A stretch of 42,244 nucleotides of DNA from a candidate division WOR-3 bacterium (GCA_016926475.1 JAFGON010000029.1:1-42244), one strand, 5' to 3'. Positions 25,501 to 34,402 are shown, numbered from the stretch's first letter. Notes: generated by a model not told the origin, from the sequence alone. Program-made: numbers and translations.

Positions 25501-26593
25501 ACATTCTATTGCGGCCTCTTTCACTTTGGCGCCCGTTGACACTGTCGACGGAAGGGTTAATTACACGCTGACCGGAAGCATAGGCGATCCTTCATTCGGA
25601 GACGGATGGGCTTCGGTCATTGTCATGCCCCCTCAGAGACCGGACAGCCACGACTACATGCACAGAGCGGTGCCCCTGCCTGGAGACTTCACGTACTATT
25701 ATTCAGACCAGTTCATCCCGGGACTCCCAATTTACGAAGTGATGACGACGGTAAAAGACAACGTTTTCACCGCTTCATTTACAACCCCGGAAAAAATGCT
25801 TCGATCCGGCGATCAAACCGGCATGAGGAAATTCATGGTCTACGCCTACGCTTGGAATTCTTCGAGAGAGGCGAGGGGAAACCTCCAACTTCCCTGCTCT
25901 GGAATTGACGAGATGCCTTCTGGCGACACGTCGGCTCCGAAAGTTTCTATTCTCGTAAAAGGCAGAATACTCTCGGATTCAGGAGAAACCGTCCAGAACC
26001 CGCTTGAAGTTGAATTCGTCTTCGAAGACGTCAACGGAATTAATCTTACGCCGCTTCCAGAAAACGTGCTGTTTTTCCGAATAGACAACGAAGCTTTGGA
26101 CACTTTGGCGGGAAGACTTTTCAAATACGACGTATCGAGCAGTGAAAGAGGCAGGATAAAGAAAACTTACGATTTTGGAAATGAATCCGGAGAACACGAG
26201 CTGACAGTGGGAGTTTCAGACAATTTGGGCAACAGGGGAGTATATACTTGGACTTTCAACGTTGAATCCTCTTCTGTTCCAGACATAACCAACATAATGA
26301 ATTTTCCAAACCCTATGGAGACTTCCACCCATTTCACTTTTATTCTCACTTCTGGATACGCCGATGTGAAAATTGAAATTTACACTATTTCCGGTAAATT
26401 GATAAAAGTCGTTGAAGCCGGGGAGGTGACAAGCGGCTTCAACAGCGTTTTTTGGGATGGTTTTGATTCAGAGGGAGACAGACCCTCCAACGGAGTCTAC
26501 CTCTACAGGATTGTGGCTGACACAAGAAGCTCACAGACCCAGGGTTCCGAAAGGGAGGTATCAAGAATCGGCAAACTCTTCATAGCGAGATAA
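22532..26593 (+). CDS. porU: PorU-like C25 (gingipain-family) cysteine peptidase with FlgD-like C-terminal domain
   Basis: A 1353-residue secreted protein. Order: signal peptide (1 to about 24), C25 propeptide-like domain (to about 200), a PorU-type region with YYRVSVIEEGLYEVTGSDLQ, then the caspase-like C25 catalytic domain (about 580-970) with His838 (FMGHGN) and Cys873 (YFGSCGVG). The C-terminal FlgD-Ig/T9SS type A-like domain (about 1265-1353) has FPNPM, IYTISGKLI, WDGFDSEG and NGVYLYRI. In Bacteroidota, PorU is the type IX sortase that cuts the C-terminal signal and links cargo to LPS, and it keeps its own such domain. Pairing with PorV downstream supports this. ATG 22532 follows AAGGGGA. 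It could instead be an ordinary secreted C25 peptidase. Confidence 0.8.
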   Translation: MGIRTAAAGLLFFVISLGVLRSESFFVDWEVPEIAIEEVSTSTGVFSEIKYGAEMSCFGETGAPILPSKSFIFIVPPIGSYSFDVTLSGSRAYKLENPVLPFPRWQGEELSFIPEEKHYKSVYPGVSYTESRPFRMGYWKLVRIEVYPASLSGNNLVVAEKIKIKANFSDYSSSNPPSESWKRIISFMTANPSYLEKFSIAENTSMRMFSSRPYYRVSVIEEGLYEVTGSDLQSAGANLDAIDPSTISVLCGKVEALSWFTTDTIYDSFPYELPIIVEDGGDDRFDEQDRIIFYNSSLAGYDKNSFPYSVLSYHSPWSDTAVYWIAWGQGDGRRIVNENSLPLTGSNIQTSFIDTVHIETDSLNPSQSGLRFIHREIARNTGDEYAGFSISYDVHGVAGAAELRLQNFSEAVDSVNAHQLRVVLNGNQIGTDEWWGSEYSSSPRVSVFNCDGILREGSNTQEVQLYRVHPNTNDFLMYDLTDVIYQRKYTAHDGTLVFGVNPGVSDTVLGFNVKGVNQGNFYLWNIDDPYNPTGIIGCAFSGDTVKFAWRGDSSSRFVVSNNIKRPVNIRYADPNSLKMISGADYIIIAPDNFMNAAEKLASHRRVHFPGGITPQVITVSIQEVYDNFGYGMSDPTAIRNYLKWASEHYNPVPSYVLFMGSGTYDYRNIENRSPFRGVFPAHEEGGTVAYFSMQDFNPCFDDWFVDFDGNRFPDMCVGRITALTNVDISQNIEKIIRYENSSSFGTWKSRVLFLADDEYASRVSQSYNEYIHNYQTESISSFLSNDYQQVKVYLMNYLGTNQVAGPPYNYDPGEKPVGAQDLKSEINKGAFMLLFMGHGNLTVLTHEAVFRNPSDVDALENEIRQPICYFGSCGVGAFDRTTYSSMADGIQVKPDRGAIFSWGASRATYPSDNYPLAVNLMTYTTDNHLSPGEVTLVVKNIIHANSWHYLSFGDPALIPFKDTLGITLGLERDRELSSLSQRNISTNSVEHSIAASFTLAPVDTVDGRVNYTLTGSIGDPSFGDGWASVIVMPPQRPDSHDYMHRAVPLPGDFTYYYSDQFIPGLPIYEVMTTVKDNVFTASFTTPEKMLRSGDQTGMRKFMVYAYAWNSSREARGNLQLPCSGIDEMPSGDTSAPKVSILVKGRILSDSGETVQNPLEVEFVFEDVNGINLTPLPENVLFFRIDNEALDTLAGRLFKYDVSSSERGRIKKTYDFGNESGEHELTVGVSDNLGNRGVYTWTFNVESSSVPDITNIMNFPNPMETSTHFTFILTSGYADVKIEIYTISGKLIKVVEAGEVTSGFNSVFWDGFDSEGDRPSNGVYLYRIVADTRSSQTQGSEREVSRIGKLFIAR

Positions 26594-26653
26594 TCGCAGA
26601 AGGAAGGTATTTACCGGTTTCCAACCGCCCTTGAAGACGACTGAATTGAGACC

Positions 26654-26682
26654 TTTACAAATGACGATGCCGTCGATATCTT
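26654..26682 (+). promoter_or_regulatory. Candidate promoter of the porV-like gene
   Basis: TTTACA (26654-26659, five of six) and TATCTT (26677-26682, four of six) lie 17 bases apart in the 139-base gap after porU. The start site would fall near 26689, inside the palindrome described below. The rest of the gap holds A/T-rich direct repeats of an AAAGAT(G)ATAAT type. Confidence 0.4.
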
Positions 26683-26692
26683 TATAAAGATA
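26677..26692 (+). promoter_or_regulatory. Perfect 16-bp palindrome, possible operator
   Basis: TATCTTTATAAAGATA reads the same on both strands and covers the candidate -10 and start site of the porV-like gene. The position fits a repressor site, but no regulator is known and an A/T-rich palindrome can arise by chance. Confidence 0.35.
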
Positions 26693-26732
26693 ATTTTAAA
26701 GATGATAATTGGTGTAACATAGGAGGAATGAA

Positions 26733-27773
26733 TTGAAGAAGATAATATTTGCCTTAACTCTACTCTTTATTTTGGTTCAGTCCATATGGGCGAGCACAAA
26801 CCAGGCGGCAGCTATTTTCCTCACAATATTTCCTGGGGCGAGGTCTGTGGGTATGGGCGGCGCCTACACGGCGATTTCTGACGACGCTTTCGCCTGCTAC
26901 TATAACCCGGCTGGTTTGGGTTTTATAGACACAAAAGTATTTTCGCTGATGCACGCCAACTGGCTCCCGGGCCTTTACCCGAGTATGTATTATGAATACC
27001 TGGGTTTTGCAATGCCTGTGAGCGACATTGGAACACTCGGGCTGAACTTTATATACCTGACTACGGGAGAGACGGAAGCCACGGATGAAAACGGAAACCA
27101 GATAGCGAAGTTCAGAACATTCGATTTGGCCGCGACGGCGAATTACGGCGTAGCCCTTTCCGACAAGCTTTCCGTAGGACTCGGTCTAAAGTTTATATAC
27201 AGTTATTTAGCACCTTCCTGGCTTGTCAGCAGGCTGCTCAACACAAAAGGAGGAGGAGCCGGATCTTCCTGGGCTCTGGACGGCGGTGTTTTATACAAAC
27301 CTTTCAGAAGCTTTTCTCTCGGGGCTTCCATTCAAAATATCGGCCCCGGCTTGAGTTACACTGAGACTGGCGAGAAGGACCCTCTTCCTCAGACTGTCAG
27401 GTTGGGTGTTTCATACCTTCTGGCGTCATACGAAAATCTTGAAGATTCGACTTTGGTCCCCAAAAAATTGTGGGAAGCGAGATTTTCTTTCGACCTCGTA
27501 AAAGTTGTCGTAGGCCTGATGGATGAGATCAAAGAAAGACAGTACAGTTATATTTGGGACGACACGTGGAAAGCTATGGGGTTGGAACTCGGATACTATG
27601 AAATGATCTATTTCAGGCTCGGCTATTTCATAGACGAAGCCGGCTCGAGAAAAGGTTTTACTTACGGCGGAGGGGTCAAATTCAGAAATTTCAATTTTGA
27701 CCTTGGTATAGACTCGCCCCTTTACGATTTTCCCACGAGCAACTACAGGTTCACTTTGAATGTATGGTGGTGA
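26733..27773 (+). CDS. porV: PorV-like outer-membrane protein
   Basis: A 346-residue outer-membrane barrel with signal peptide (1 to about 20, ending SIWAS). The N-terminal signature AAAIFLTIFPGARSVGMGGAYTAISDDAFACYYNPAGLGF is the FadL-like PorV family motif (the quoted stretch spans residues about 26-65; key parts are ARSVGMGG and NPAGL). Barrel strands follow to a C-terminal aromatic end (LNVWW), as expected for outer-membrane insertion. In type IX secretion PorV carries cargo to PorU, and here it follows the PorU-like gene. Translation starts at TTG 26733, five bases after AGGAGGA; the nearby ATG runs into a stop after one codon. Confidence 0.82.
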   Translation: MKKIIFALTLLFILVQSIWASTNQAAAIFLTIFPGARSVGMGGAYTAISDDAFACYYNPAGLGFIDTKVFSLMHANWLPGLYPSMYYEYLGFAMPVSDIGTLGLNFIYLTTGETEATDENGNQIAKFRTFDLAATANYGVALSDKLSVGLGLKFIYSYLAPSWLVSRLLNTKGGGAGSSWALDGGVLYKPFRSFSLGASIQNIGPGLSYTETGEKDPLPQTVRLGVSYLLASYENLEDSTLVPKKLWEARFSFDLVKVVVGLMDEIKERQYSYIWDDTWKAMGLELGYYEMIYFRLGYFIDEAGSRKGFTYGGGVKFRNFNFDLGIDSPLYDFPTSNYRFTLNVWW

Positions 27774-27788
27774 TGAAGAGATCTTCAA

Positions 27789-28610
27789 TTGAAACTCAAA
27801 TCCGGAATAATACTTCTCGACAAACCTAAAGGCATATCTTCTCGAAAAGCTCTCGATATAATAATCAAAAGAGCTGAACTTAAAAAAGCCGGGCACGCAG
27901 GTACAATAGATCCATCTGCGTCCGGTTTGCTCGTGATTTTGGCTGGTCAGGCGACCAAATTGAACAGATTTATACTGTCTGCTGAAAAAAAATATGTCTT
28001 CAAAGCTCTTTTTGGAAAAAAAACAGTTACTGACGATTCTGAAGGCGAGACAATTTTTGAAAAAGACCCGGGAAAGATGGAATTGACGGGTTTCAAAGTA
28101 GTCTTAAAATCGTTTACAGGACTGATAGCTCAAAGACCTCCATCGCATTCTGCCGTTAAAATTCACGGTAAAAGAGCTTACAAATTGGCAAGAAAAGGTC
28201 AAACCCCCGAACTGAAAGAGAGGATGGTCCAAGTTAAATCTCTCGAAGTGACATCGTTTGAGTGGCCTGAGGTGGAAATTGAAGCGGTAGTCACATCCGG
28301 CACTTATATAAGATCGCTGGCAAGGGATGTTGGAGATTTTCTAAATATTGGGGCTTATTGCGAAAACATCAGGAGAATTTCTATAGGTAAAATGAATGTC
28401 GATGAAGCCATAAATCTTGAAGATGAAATAGTTTTTTACCCTCTCGACAAAACTCTTTCTCATCTGCCTGAGATTTCAGATGTTTTCACAGAGAGGGATT
28501 TTTTTGACAGCCCTGGTAAATTCGCAGTTTTCCGCGATGGATCCGGGATTTTGTCAGGTGTTCTCGAAAAGAACGGCGACAGCACTAAGCTACACAAATT
28601 CAATTTTTAG
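27789..28610 (+). CDS. truB: tRNA pseudouridine-55 synthase
   Basis: Makes pseudouridine 55 in the T loop of tRNAs. The 273-residue protein opens with GIILLDKPKGISSRKALD and has the catalytic Asp41 in the motif GHAGTIDPSASGLLVIL. It continues with KKYVFKALFG.KTVTDDSEGE, RPPSHSAVKIHGKRAYKLAR, and SGTYIRSLARDVG, all diagnostic for TruB. The C-terminal PUA-like part is short. Translation starts at TTG 27789, 15 bases after the porV-like stop. It heads the conserved truB-ribF-rpsO-pnp gene order. Confidence 0.93.
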   Translation: MKLKSGIILLDKPKGISSRKALDIIIKRAELKKAGHAGTIDPSASGLLVILAGQATKLNRFILSAEKKYVFKALFGKKTVTDDSEGETIFEKDPGKMELTGFKVVLKSFTGLIAQRPPSHSAVKIHGKRAYKLARKGQTPELKERMVQVKSLEVTSFEWPEVEIEAVVTSGTYIRSLARDVGDFLNIGAYCENIRRISIGKMNVDEAINLEDEIVFYPLDKTLSHLPEISDVFTERDFFDSPGKFAVFRDGSGILSGVLEKNGDSTKLHKFNF

Positions 28611-28613
28611 ATT

Positions 28614-29513
28614 ATGCCTGATAGAGTCGTCACAGTTGGTATTTTTGACGGTGTTCACCTTGGACACAGAAAAATTATTCAAAAACTCAAAATTGTATCC
28701 AGGAACAGGCAACTCGAACCTGTTTTAGTCACTTTCAACCCGCATCCGAGAAAATACCTTTTGGGAAAATCGCCGACTTTGCTCAATGATTTAGATGAGA
28801 AAGTCAAGATTATAAAAGGTATGGGGATTAAAAATATTCAAACAATGGCTTTCGACAAGGAAATTTCCATGATGTCGGCTGAGGAGTTTATATCAGAAAT
28901 TATCTTTAAAAAGTTTTCCGCTCGGCATCTCGTCATAGGCTTCAACCATCATCTCGGAAAAAACAGAGAGGGAGACAGCGATATCGTCAAGAAAATAACG
29001 CGTTATCTGGGGATGGGTTTTTCCCTCGTCAGGCCCAGCATAATTGACGGTGTTGTGGTATCGAGCACTTATATACGCTGCCTGTTGAATGAAGGCGACG
29101 TCGAAAAGGCGGCAAAACTTCTCAAGAGATTTTACAAAACCGGAGGAATTCACACTCGGGGAGCCGGAAGAGGCTCAAAAATCGGATTCCCGACGATAAA
29201 TATCCTAACAAATCCCGAAATGACAGAGGTTGGGGAAGGGGTTTACGGAGTGAGAATTTATCTTGACTCCAAGCCTTTTCTTGGATTAGCATTTATCGGT
29301 AATTCTCCGATTTTTTCGGACGGCAGAAAATTTGAGGTTTTTATTCCAAATTGGAAGCCCATGGAATTCGGGGAGAGGATTGATGTAGAGTTTGTTTTTA
29401 GATTGAGAGATGTTCTGAAATTTGATAGCATTGAAGAGCTGAGAAGGCAGATACAAAAAGATGTCGAACAGCTGAATACGAAAAAGAAAGCAGGAGGTTT
29501 GAAGTGTCCATGA
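28614..29513 (+). CDS. ribF: Bifunctional riboflavin kinase / FAD synthetase
   Basis: Phosphorylates riboflavin to FMN and adenylylates it to FAD. The 299-residue protein has the N-terminal nucleotidyltransferase domain with [14 protein letters not shown] (HxGH motif), [10 protein letters not shown] and [12 protein letters not shown] plus STYIR. The C-terminal flavokinase domain has [20 protein letters not shown] and [10 protein letters not shown]. Length fits the bacterial bifunctional enzyme. It starts three bases after truB without a clear ribosome site, which suggests coupling. The last 10 bases overlap rpsO. Confidence 0.94.
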   Translation: MPDRVVTVGIFDGVHLGHRKIIQKLKIVSRNRQLEPVLVTFNPHPRKYLLGKSPTLLNDLDEKVKIIKGMGIKNIQTMAFDKEISMMSAEEFISEIIFKKFSARHLVIGFNHHLGKNREGDSDIVKKITRYLGMGFSLVRPSIIDGVVVSSTYIRCLLNEGDVEKAAKLLKRFYKTGGIHTRGAGRGSKIGFPTINILTNPEMTEVGEGVYGVRIYLDSKPFLGLAFIGNSPIFSDGRKFEVFIPNWKPMEFGERIDVEFVFRLRDVLKFDSIEELRRQIQKDVEQLNTKKKAGGLKCP

Positions 29514-29773
29514 GTTTGTCTGAAAAAAACGAATTGATAAAAAAATACGCGAGAACACAAAACGACACGGGTTCACCCGAGGTGCAGGTAGCGATTCTCA
29601 CAGAAAAGATCAAACTTTTAACCGAACATTTGAAAACTCATAAAAAAGACCATCATTCAAGAACGGGTCTTTTAAAAATGGTGAACAGGAGAAGAAAACA
29701 CCTGAACTATCTGCTACAAAAAGATTACAAAAGATACACAGAAATCGTCAAGTCTTTAGGTCTGAGAAGATAA
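29504..29773 (+). CDS. rpsO: 30S ribosomal protein S15
   Basis: Small primary 16S rRNA-binding protein of the 30S subunit. The 89 residues show the family core [45 protein letters not shown] and a C-terminal [18 protein letters not shown] 29504 has AGGAGG with six-base spacing, which favours it; ATG 29510 two codons later is too far (12 bases) for that site. It lies in the standard truB-ribF-rpsO-pnp order. Confidence 0.97.
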   Translation: MSMSLSEKNELIKKYARTQNDTGSPEVQVAILTEKIKLLTEHLKTHKKDHHSRTGLLKMVNRRRKHLNYLLQKDYKRYTEIVKSLGLRR

Positions 29774-29816
29774 TTTCCGGTTTGATACTTTTCATTTAAC
29801 TTTTGGGAGTCGCACA

Positions 29817-31910
29817 ATGCCCGTATTTGAATTTGATTTTTATTCCAAGAAGATGGTTTTCGACACAGGAAATTACGCCACGCAAAGCCACGGAAGCGTT
29901 TTGATTCGCTATGGAGATTCGGTTGTTTTAGTCACCGCGTGTTTTTCTAAAAAACAGCAAACGGAGGATTACTTCCCGTTGATGGTCGACTACAGAGAGA
30001 GAAGTTATTCCTTCGGAAAAATCCCAGGCGGTTATTCCCGCAGAGAAGGCAAATCAAGAGACAAAGAGATTTTAACCAGCAGGTTGATAGACAGACCTAT
30101 AAGACCTCTGTTCCCTGAAAACTATAAAAACGACACGCAGATTATCTCTACAGTTCTCGCCGCCGACCCGGAAATGGATCCGGATGTTTTGGGTATCAAC
30201 GGAGCGAGTTTGGCTTTGTGTCTCAGCCCTATTCCTTTCATGGGCCCTATAGCGGCGATAAGGTTGAGCCGGGTTGAAGGTCAGTTCATCGTCAACCCCA
30301 CTTATTCCCAAATAGAAAAAAGCGATTTATCCCTTGTAGTCGCAGGTAATAAAGACAAGATAACAATGCTCGAAGGCTCGGCTCTTGAGATAAAAGAAGA
30401 GGACCTCGTTCAGGCAATCGAGTTCGCTCAGAAACCGATAAGAGAACTGATAGACAGGCAGGAAGAATTTCTCGGAGGTTTAAATGTCCAAAAAATATCT
30501 CTTGAAAATCCTACTAAACTGCCGGAAGATGTGGCTTCTGAAATCGTTGAGAAGTTTCGAGTAAAGGTCAAAGAGTTTTCTGACACGAAAAAGGGCAAAG
30601 AAGAGCGCGCTGACGCTCTCAACGCACTCAAAGAAGATGTTTGGGAGATTTACAAAGAATCCCGTCCAGAAGAAGAAAACCTGATTAAAGAAATCATTAC
30701 AAGCCTTTGGAGCGAAGCCTGGCAATCACGCCTGAGAAATGAAGGTTTGAGGCCGGATGATAGAAGCGAAGACGACATAAGGCAAATAGACATAAAACTT
30801 GACGTTTTACCGAGAGTACACGGGTCGGCGGTTTTTAAAAGAGGACAGACCCAATCTCTTGCTGTGATAACTCTTGGTTCGCCATCAGACGAACAACGAA
30901 TTGAAGACATAGAAGGCGATATGACAAAGAGCTTCATGCTTCATTATAACTTCCCCCCGTTTTCGGTGGGTGAGACGGGCCCTCAAAGAGGTCCTGGAAG
31001 AAGAGAGATAGGTCACGGCAACCTCGCTGAAAAGGCGATAGCGACCATCGTGCCGTCTGAAGACAAATTTCCATACACCATAAGGATAGTCTCAGAAATT
31101 CTCGAGTCAAACGGTTCGTCTTCGATGGCTTCTGTTTGTTCTTCTTCACTCGCTTTGATGGACGCGGGAGTACCTATCAAAGGGCATGTTGCCGGTATAG
31201 CGCTCGGCCTTATAAGCGCAGAAAATGATGACGAAAAAGATATAATACTCGTCGACATAGCCGGCGAAGAAGACCATGAAGGGGACATGGACTTAAAAGT
31301 CGCCGGGACAAGAAACGGCGTAAATTCCCTTCAAATGGACACAAAGATTGAGGGAATTTCGGTTAAACTTTTGAAAAAAGCTTTTGATAAAGCAAAAACT
31401 GCGAGGGGAAAAATTCTTGACATTATGGAACAAAAAATATCGAGTCCCAGAGAAAACCTCTCTCCGAACGCACCTCGCATGTACACTCTATTCATTCCAA
31501 AAGACAAAATCGGTCTTGTCATAGGACCGAGCGGAAAGACGGTAAGAGGCATTCAGGATCAGACCGGAGCGACGGTTTCTCTCGATGACAACGGCAAAGT
31601 CGTCGTCACCGCTGCAGATGAAGAGTCGGCGAAAAAAGCAGTAGACGAGATAAAAAATTTGACCCGAGAAGCTAAAGTCGGAGAGATTTACACCGGAACT
31701 GTCACAAAAACTACCGATTTTGGAGCTTTTGTTGAGATATTTCCTGGAAAAGAAGGACTCCTTCACATATCAGAAATCGACTGGAAAAGAGTGGCAAATG
31801 TAGAAGACGTACTTAAAGCCGGAGACACTGTTCAGGTCGAATGCATAAATTATGATCCCAAGGCTGGCAAGATAAGCCTATCGAGAAAAAAACTACTTCC
31901 AAAACCTTAG
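29817..31910 (+). CDS. pnp: Polyribonucleotide nucleotidyltransferase (PNPase)
   Basis: 3'-5' phosphorolytic exoribonuclease that degrades mRNA and can add 3' tails. The 697-residue protein has a first RNase PH domain (GSVLIRYGDSVVLVTAC), an all-helical linker, and a second RNase PH domain (PRVHGSAVFKRGQTQSLAV, HYNFPPFSVGE, GRREIGHG and a DxKVAGT segment). These are followed by a KH domain (KIGLVIGPSGKTVRGIQDQT) and an S1 domain (GTVTKTTDFGAFVEIFPGKEGLLHIS). The architecture and length are canonical. GGGAG lies eight bases before ATG 29817. Confidence 0.97.
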   Translation: MPVFEFDFYSKKMVFDTGNYATQSHGSVLIRYGDSVVLVTACFSKKQQTEDYFPLMVDYRERSYSFGKIPGGYSRREGKSRDKEILTSRLIDRPIRPLFPENYKNDTQIISTVLAADPEMDPDVLGINGASLALCLSPIPFMGPIAAIRLSRVEGQFIVNPTYSQIEKSDLSLVVAGNKDKITMLEGSALEIKEEDLVQAIEFAQKPIRELIDRQEEFLGGLNVQKISLENPTKLPEDVASEIVEKFRVKVKEFSDTKKGKEERADALNALKEDVWEIYKESRPEEENLIKEIITSLWSEAWQSRLRNEGLRPDDRSEDDIRQIDIKLDVLPRVHGSAVFKRGQTQSLAVITLGSPSDEQRIEDIEGDMTKSFMLHYNFPPFSVGETGPQRGPGRREIGHGNLAEKAIATIVPSEDKFPYTIRIVSEILESNGSSSMASVCSSSLALMDAGVPIKGHVAGIALGLISAENDDEKDIILVDIAGEEDHEGDMDLKVAGTRNGVNSLQMDTKIEGISVKLLKKAFDKAKTARGKILDIMEQKISSPRENLSPNAPRMYTLFIPKDKIGLVIGPSGKTVRGIQDQTGATVSLDDNGKVVVTAADEESAKKAVDEIKNLTREAKVGEIYTGTVTKTTDFGAFVEIFPGKEGLLHISEIDWKRVANVEDVLKAGDTVQVECINYDPKAGKISLSRKKLLPKP

Positions 31911-31934
31911 AAATAGAGGGGAAATCGGCTAAAA

Positions 31935-33200
31935 ATGCCGGTCGGAAAACTTAAATATCTTCGTTCACATGAATTAAAATTTCAAAAAGTAGTCCTGAAC
32001 AACGGACTTACAGTATGTTGGGAACAACTCGACCATTTGAGGTCTTGTTCTTTAGCCGTCATTGTAAATACGGGTGCCAGAGATGAAACAGAAAAATCAT
32101 GGGGCTACTCTCACTTTATTGAACACATGCTTTTCAAAGGCACCGCGAAAAAAACACCTTATGAAATAGCCTCAGCACTTGAAAAAAAAGGCGGCTACCT
32201 GAACGCGATGACGGGATCAGAGAACACATGGGTCGAAGCCAGGTTTATAGACCATCAGCTTCCCGAAGTTATGGAATTGATAGGAGACATGCTTTCTGAT
32301 TCTCTTCTCGAAAAAAAGAGCATTGAGGATGAAAAAGAAGTTGTCAGACAGGAGATCAAAAGCAGTTTCGATTCTCCGGACGATATGGTATTCGACCTTT
32401 TTTTCAAAGACATTTTTGGGAAACATCCGCTGGGCAGGTCCGTTTTGGGAAGTTATGAATCTGTCAAAGCCATAACAAGACCTAAACTTTTGAAGTATTA
32501 TCGCCAAAATTACTCCAACACAAACACTTATATTGGACTTGTTGGAAATATATATGGCGATATTACTTCTCTTGTCAAAAAATATTTCAACCTTAGCTCA
32601 AATAAAAAAAACGTAAGAGCTGAATTTAAAAAAAGTTACATTGGATATAAAACGCATAGAAAAACTTTGGCGAAGCAGATAAACTTTATAATTGGCGGAG
32701 TGGCTCCCAACGCATCTTCTCCAGATAGATACAGGTTCCAAATTTTGATGAATCATCTTGGAGGCGGTTTGAGCAGCAGATTTTTCCAGCTTCTGAGAGA
32801 GGTAAACCCTCTTGTGTACAATGTCTCTTCTTTTTATTACCCTTATTCAGACGTAGGTATCGGTGGTCTTTACATATCAGTTTCCGCGGACAACTTAAAA
32901 AAAGTTGAAAAACTTGTAGAAAACGAAATAAAAATTATCATGGAAAACGGCTTCACGAAAGATGAAATTGAATTCTCCAAAGAACAGATGAAGGGCAATA
33001 TCATTCTCGGACTCGAATCGAGTAAATCGAGGGTGAGTAAACTCCTGAACGACCAAATTTATAGAGGAAGGTGGATATCCATGGAAGAGACCGAATCGGA
33101 GATATCAAAGGTCACTGACCAGGATGTCAATGTTGAAGCTTTTAAATTTTTTTCTGATAAAAACATAATGAGGACTTACCTGAAACCGAAAGCGAGGTGA
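31935..33200 (+). CDS. M16-family zinc metallopeptidase (processing-peptidase type)
   Basis: A 421-residue protease of the pitrilysin/MPP type. The inverted zinc motif HxxEH is present as His60-Glu63-His64 (YSHFIEHMLFKGTAKK), with the distal Glu in the EDEKEVVRQEI region near residues 132-142. The C-terminal half includes the family's GGGLSSRFFQLLRE motif. This matches the one-chain homologues (YmxG/MlpA type) found next to pnp in many bacteria. It probably acts on peptides in the cytoplasm, as no signal peptide is seen. Its stop overlaps the upstream GTG alternative of the next gene. Confidence 0.93.
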   Translation: MPVGKLKYLRSHELKFQKVVLNNGLTVCWEQLDHLRSCSLAVIVNTGARDETEKSWGYSHFIEHMLFKGTAKKTPYEIASALEKKGGYLNAMTGSENTWVEARFIDHQLPEVMELIGDMLSDSLLEKKSIEDEKEVVRQEIKSSFDSPDDMVFDLFFKDIFGKHPLGRSVLGSYESVKAITRPKLLKYYRQNYSNTNTYIGLVGNIYGDITSLVKKYFNLSSNKKNVRAEFKKSYIGYKTHRKTLAKQINFIIGGVAPNASSPDRYRFQILMNHLGGGLSSRFFQLLREVNPLVYNVSSFYYPYSDVGIGGLYISVSADNLKKVEKLVENEIKIIMENGFTKDEIEFSKEQMKGNIILGLESSKSRVSKLLNDQIYRGRWISMEETESEISKVTDQDVNVEAFKFFSDKNIMRTYLKPKAR

Positions 33201-33202
33201 CG

Positions 33203-34402
33203 ATGAGCTCTATCAATTTGTCTAAAAAAGCGATAGAAATGCCTGCCTCACCTATTAGAAAACTTCAGACGTATTCAGACGAAGCTAAATCTAAAGGAGT
33301 GGGAGTTTATCATTTGAATATTGGACAACCCGACATAAACACCCCAAAAATCATCTTTGAATCCATGCACAAGTGGGACAGTCAAGTTTTATCCTATGGA
33401 CCTTCCAACGGCATTTTTGAGCTCAGAAAAGCCGTCAGCAATTACCTCGAGAGATTCGACGCTAATTTTCTGCCCTCTCAGATCGTAGTGACACAAGGCG
33501 GCAGCGAAGCGATAGTTTTCGCTATGCAGGCTATATGCAACCCCGGGGAGCAAATAATTGTCTTCGAGCCCTTTTACACGAATTACCTCGGTTTTTCAAA
33601 GATGGCCGATGTTGAGTTGGTGCCGGTTGCGACTTCGGTCGAAGACGGATTCAGAATTCCGAAAGACGAGGTCATAGAACCAAAAATCACCCAAAGGACA
33701 AGGGGCATTATTATATGTTCACCAAACAACCCGACAGGGACTGTATATACTCATGAAGAAATGGAAAGGATAGCTCGACTCGCCCGAAAGCATGACTTGT
33801 TCGTGCTCTCGGACGAAGTTTACAGGGAATTTGTCTTTGACGGTAAAGAGCATGTCGGAATATACGCGTTTGACAATATAGCGGACAGAGCTATTGTAAT
33901 GGACAGCGTTTCAAAGCGTTTTTCAATGTGCGGGGCAAGAATAGGGTACTTGGCGACAAAAAATCCAACCCTTTCTGACGCTTTTCTTCGGTTCTCCCAG
34001 GCACGCCTTTGCCCAGCTACAGTAGAGCAAATCGGAGCTTTAGCGGGATTTGAGCATTATGACGAATTTATACCGGACATGATCAAAGAATATGAAAACC
34101 GAAGGAACACAGTATATGAAGAGATTTTGAAAATAAAAAAAGCTTTCACACTCAAACCCGAAGGGGCTTTTTACTGTGTCGTTAAACTGCCGGTGGATGA
34201 CGCCGACGAATTCGCCAAATTTATGCTCACTGATTTCAATTACGAGGGTCAGACCACAATGGTAGCCCCGGCAAATGGATTCTACGTCTCGAGAGACAAG
34301 GGAAAAAACGAAATCAGAATTGCTTATGTCCTTGAAGAAAAAAGGTTGAAATCCGCGATAGATGTCCTTGAAAGAGGTATAGAAGCATTCAATTCGAGGT
34401 AA
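33203..34402 (+). CDS. Class I/II aminotransferase (aspartate-aminotransferase-like)
   Basis: A PLP-dependent transaminase of 399 residues. It has YHLNIGQPDINTP near the N-terminus, the GGSEAI(V) phosphate loop, the CSPNNPTGTVYT motif, SDEVYREFVF, the Schiff-base lysine in SVSKRFSMCGARIGYL and the C-terminal NEIRIAYVLEE arginine motif. These define the fold I family near AspC/aromatic aminotransferases, and the acceptor keto acid cannot be decided from sequence. An aromatic-amino-acid role would match IorAB elsewhere in the window, but that is inference. I chose ATG 33203; a GTG two codons earlier is possible. The gene overlaps the predicted start of dut. Confidence 0.88.
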   Translation: MSSINLSKKAIEMPASPIRKLQTYSDEAKSKGVGVYHLNIGQPDINTPKIIFESMHKWDSQVLSYGPSNGIFELRKAVSNYLERFDANFLPSQIVVTQGGSEAIVFAMQAICNPGEQIIVFEPFYTNYLGFSKMADVELVPVATSVEDGFRIPKDEVIEPKITQRTRGIIICSPNNPTGTVYTHEEMERIARLARKHDLFVLSDEVYREFVFDGKEHVGIYAFDNIADRAIVMDSVSKRFSMCGARIGYLATKNPTLSDAFLRFSQARLCPATVEQIGALAGFEHYDEFIPDMIKEYENRRNTVYEEILKIKKAFTLKPEGAFYCVVKLPVDDADEFAKFMLTDFNYEGQTTMVAPANGFYVSRDKGKNEIRIAYVLEEKRLKSAIDVLERGIEAFNSR

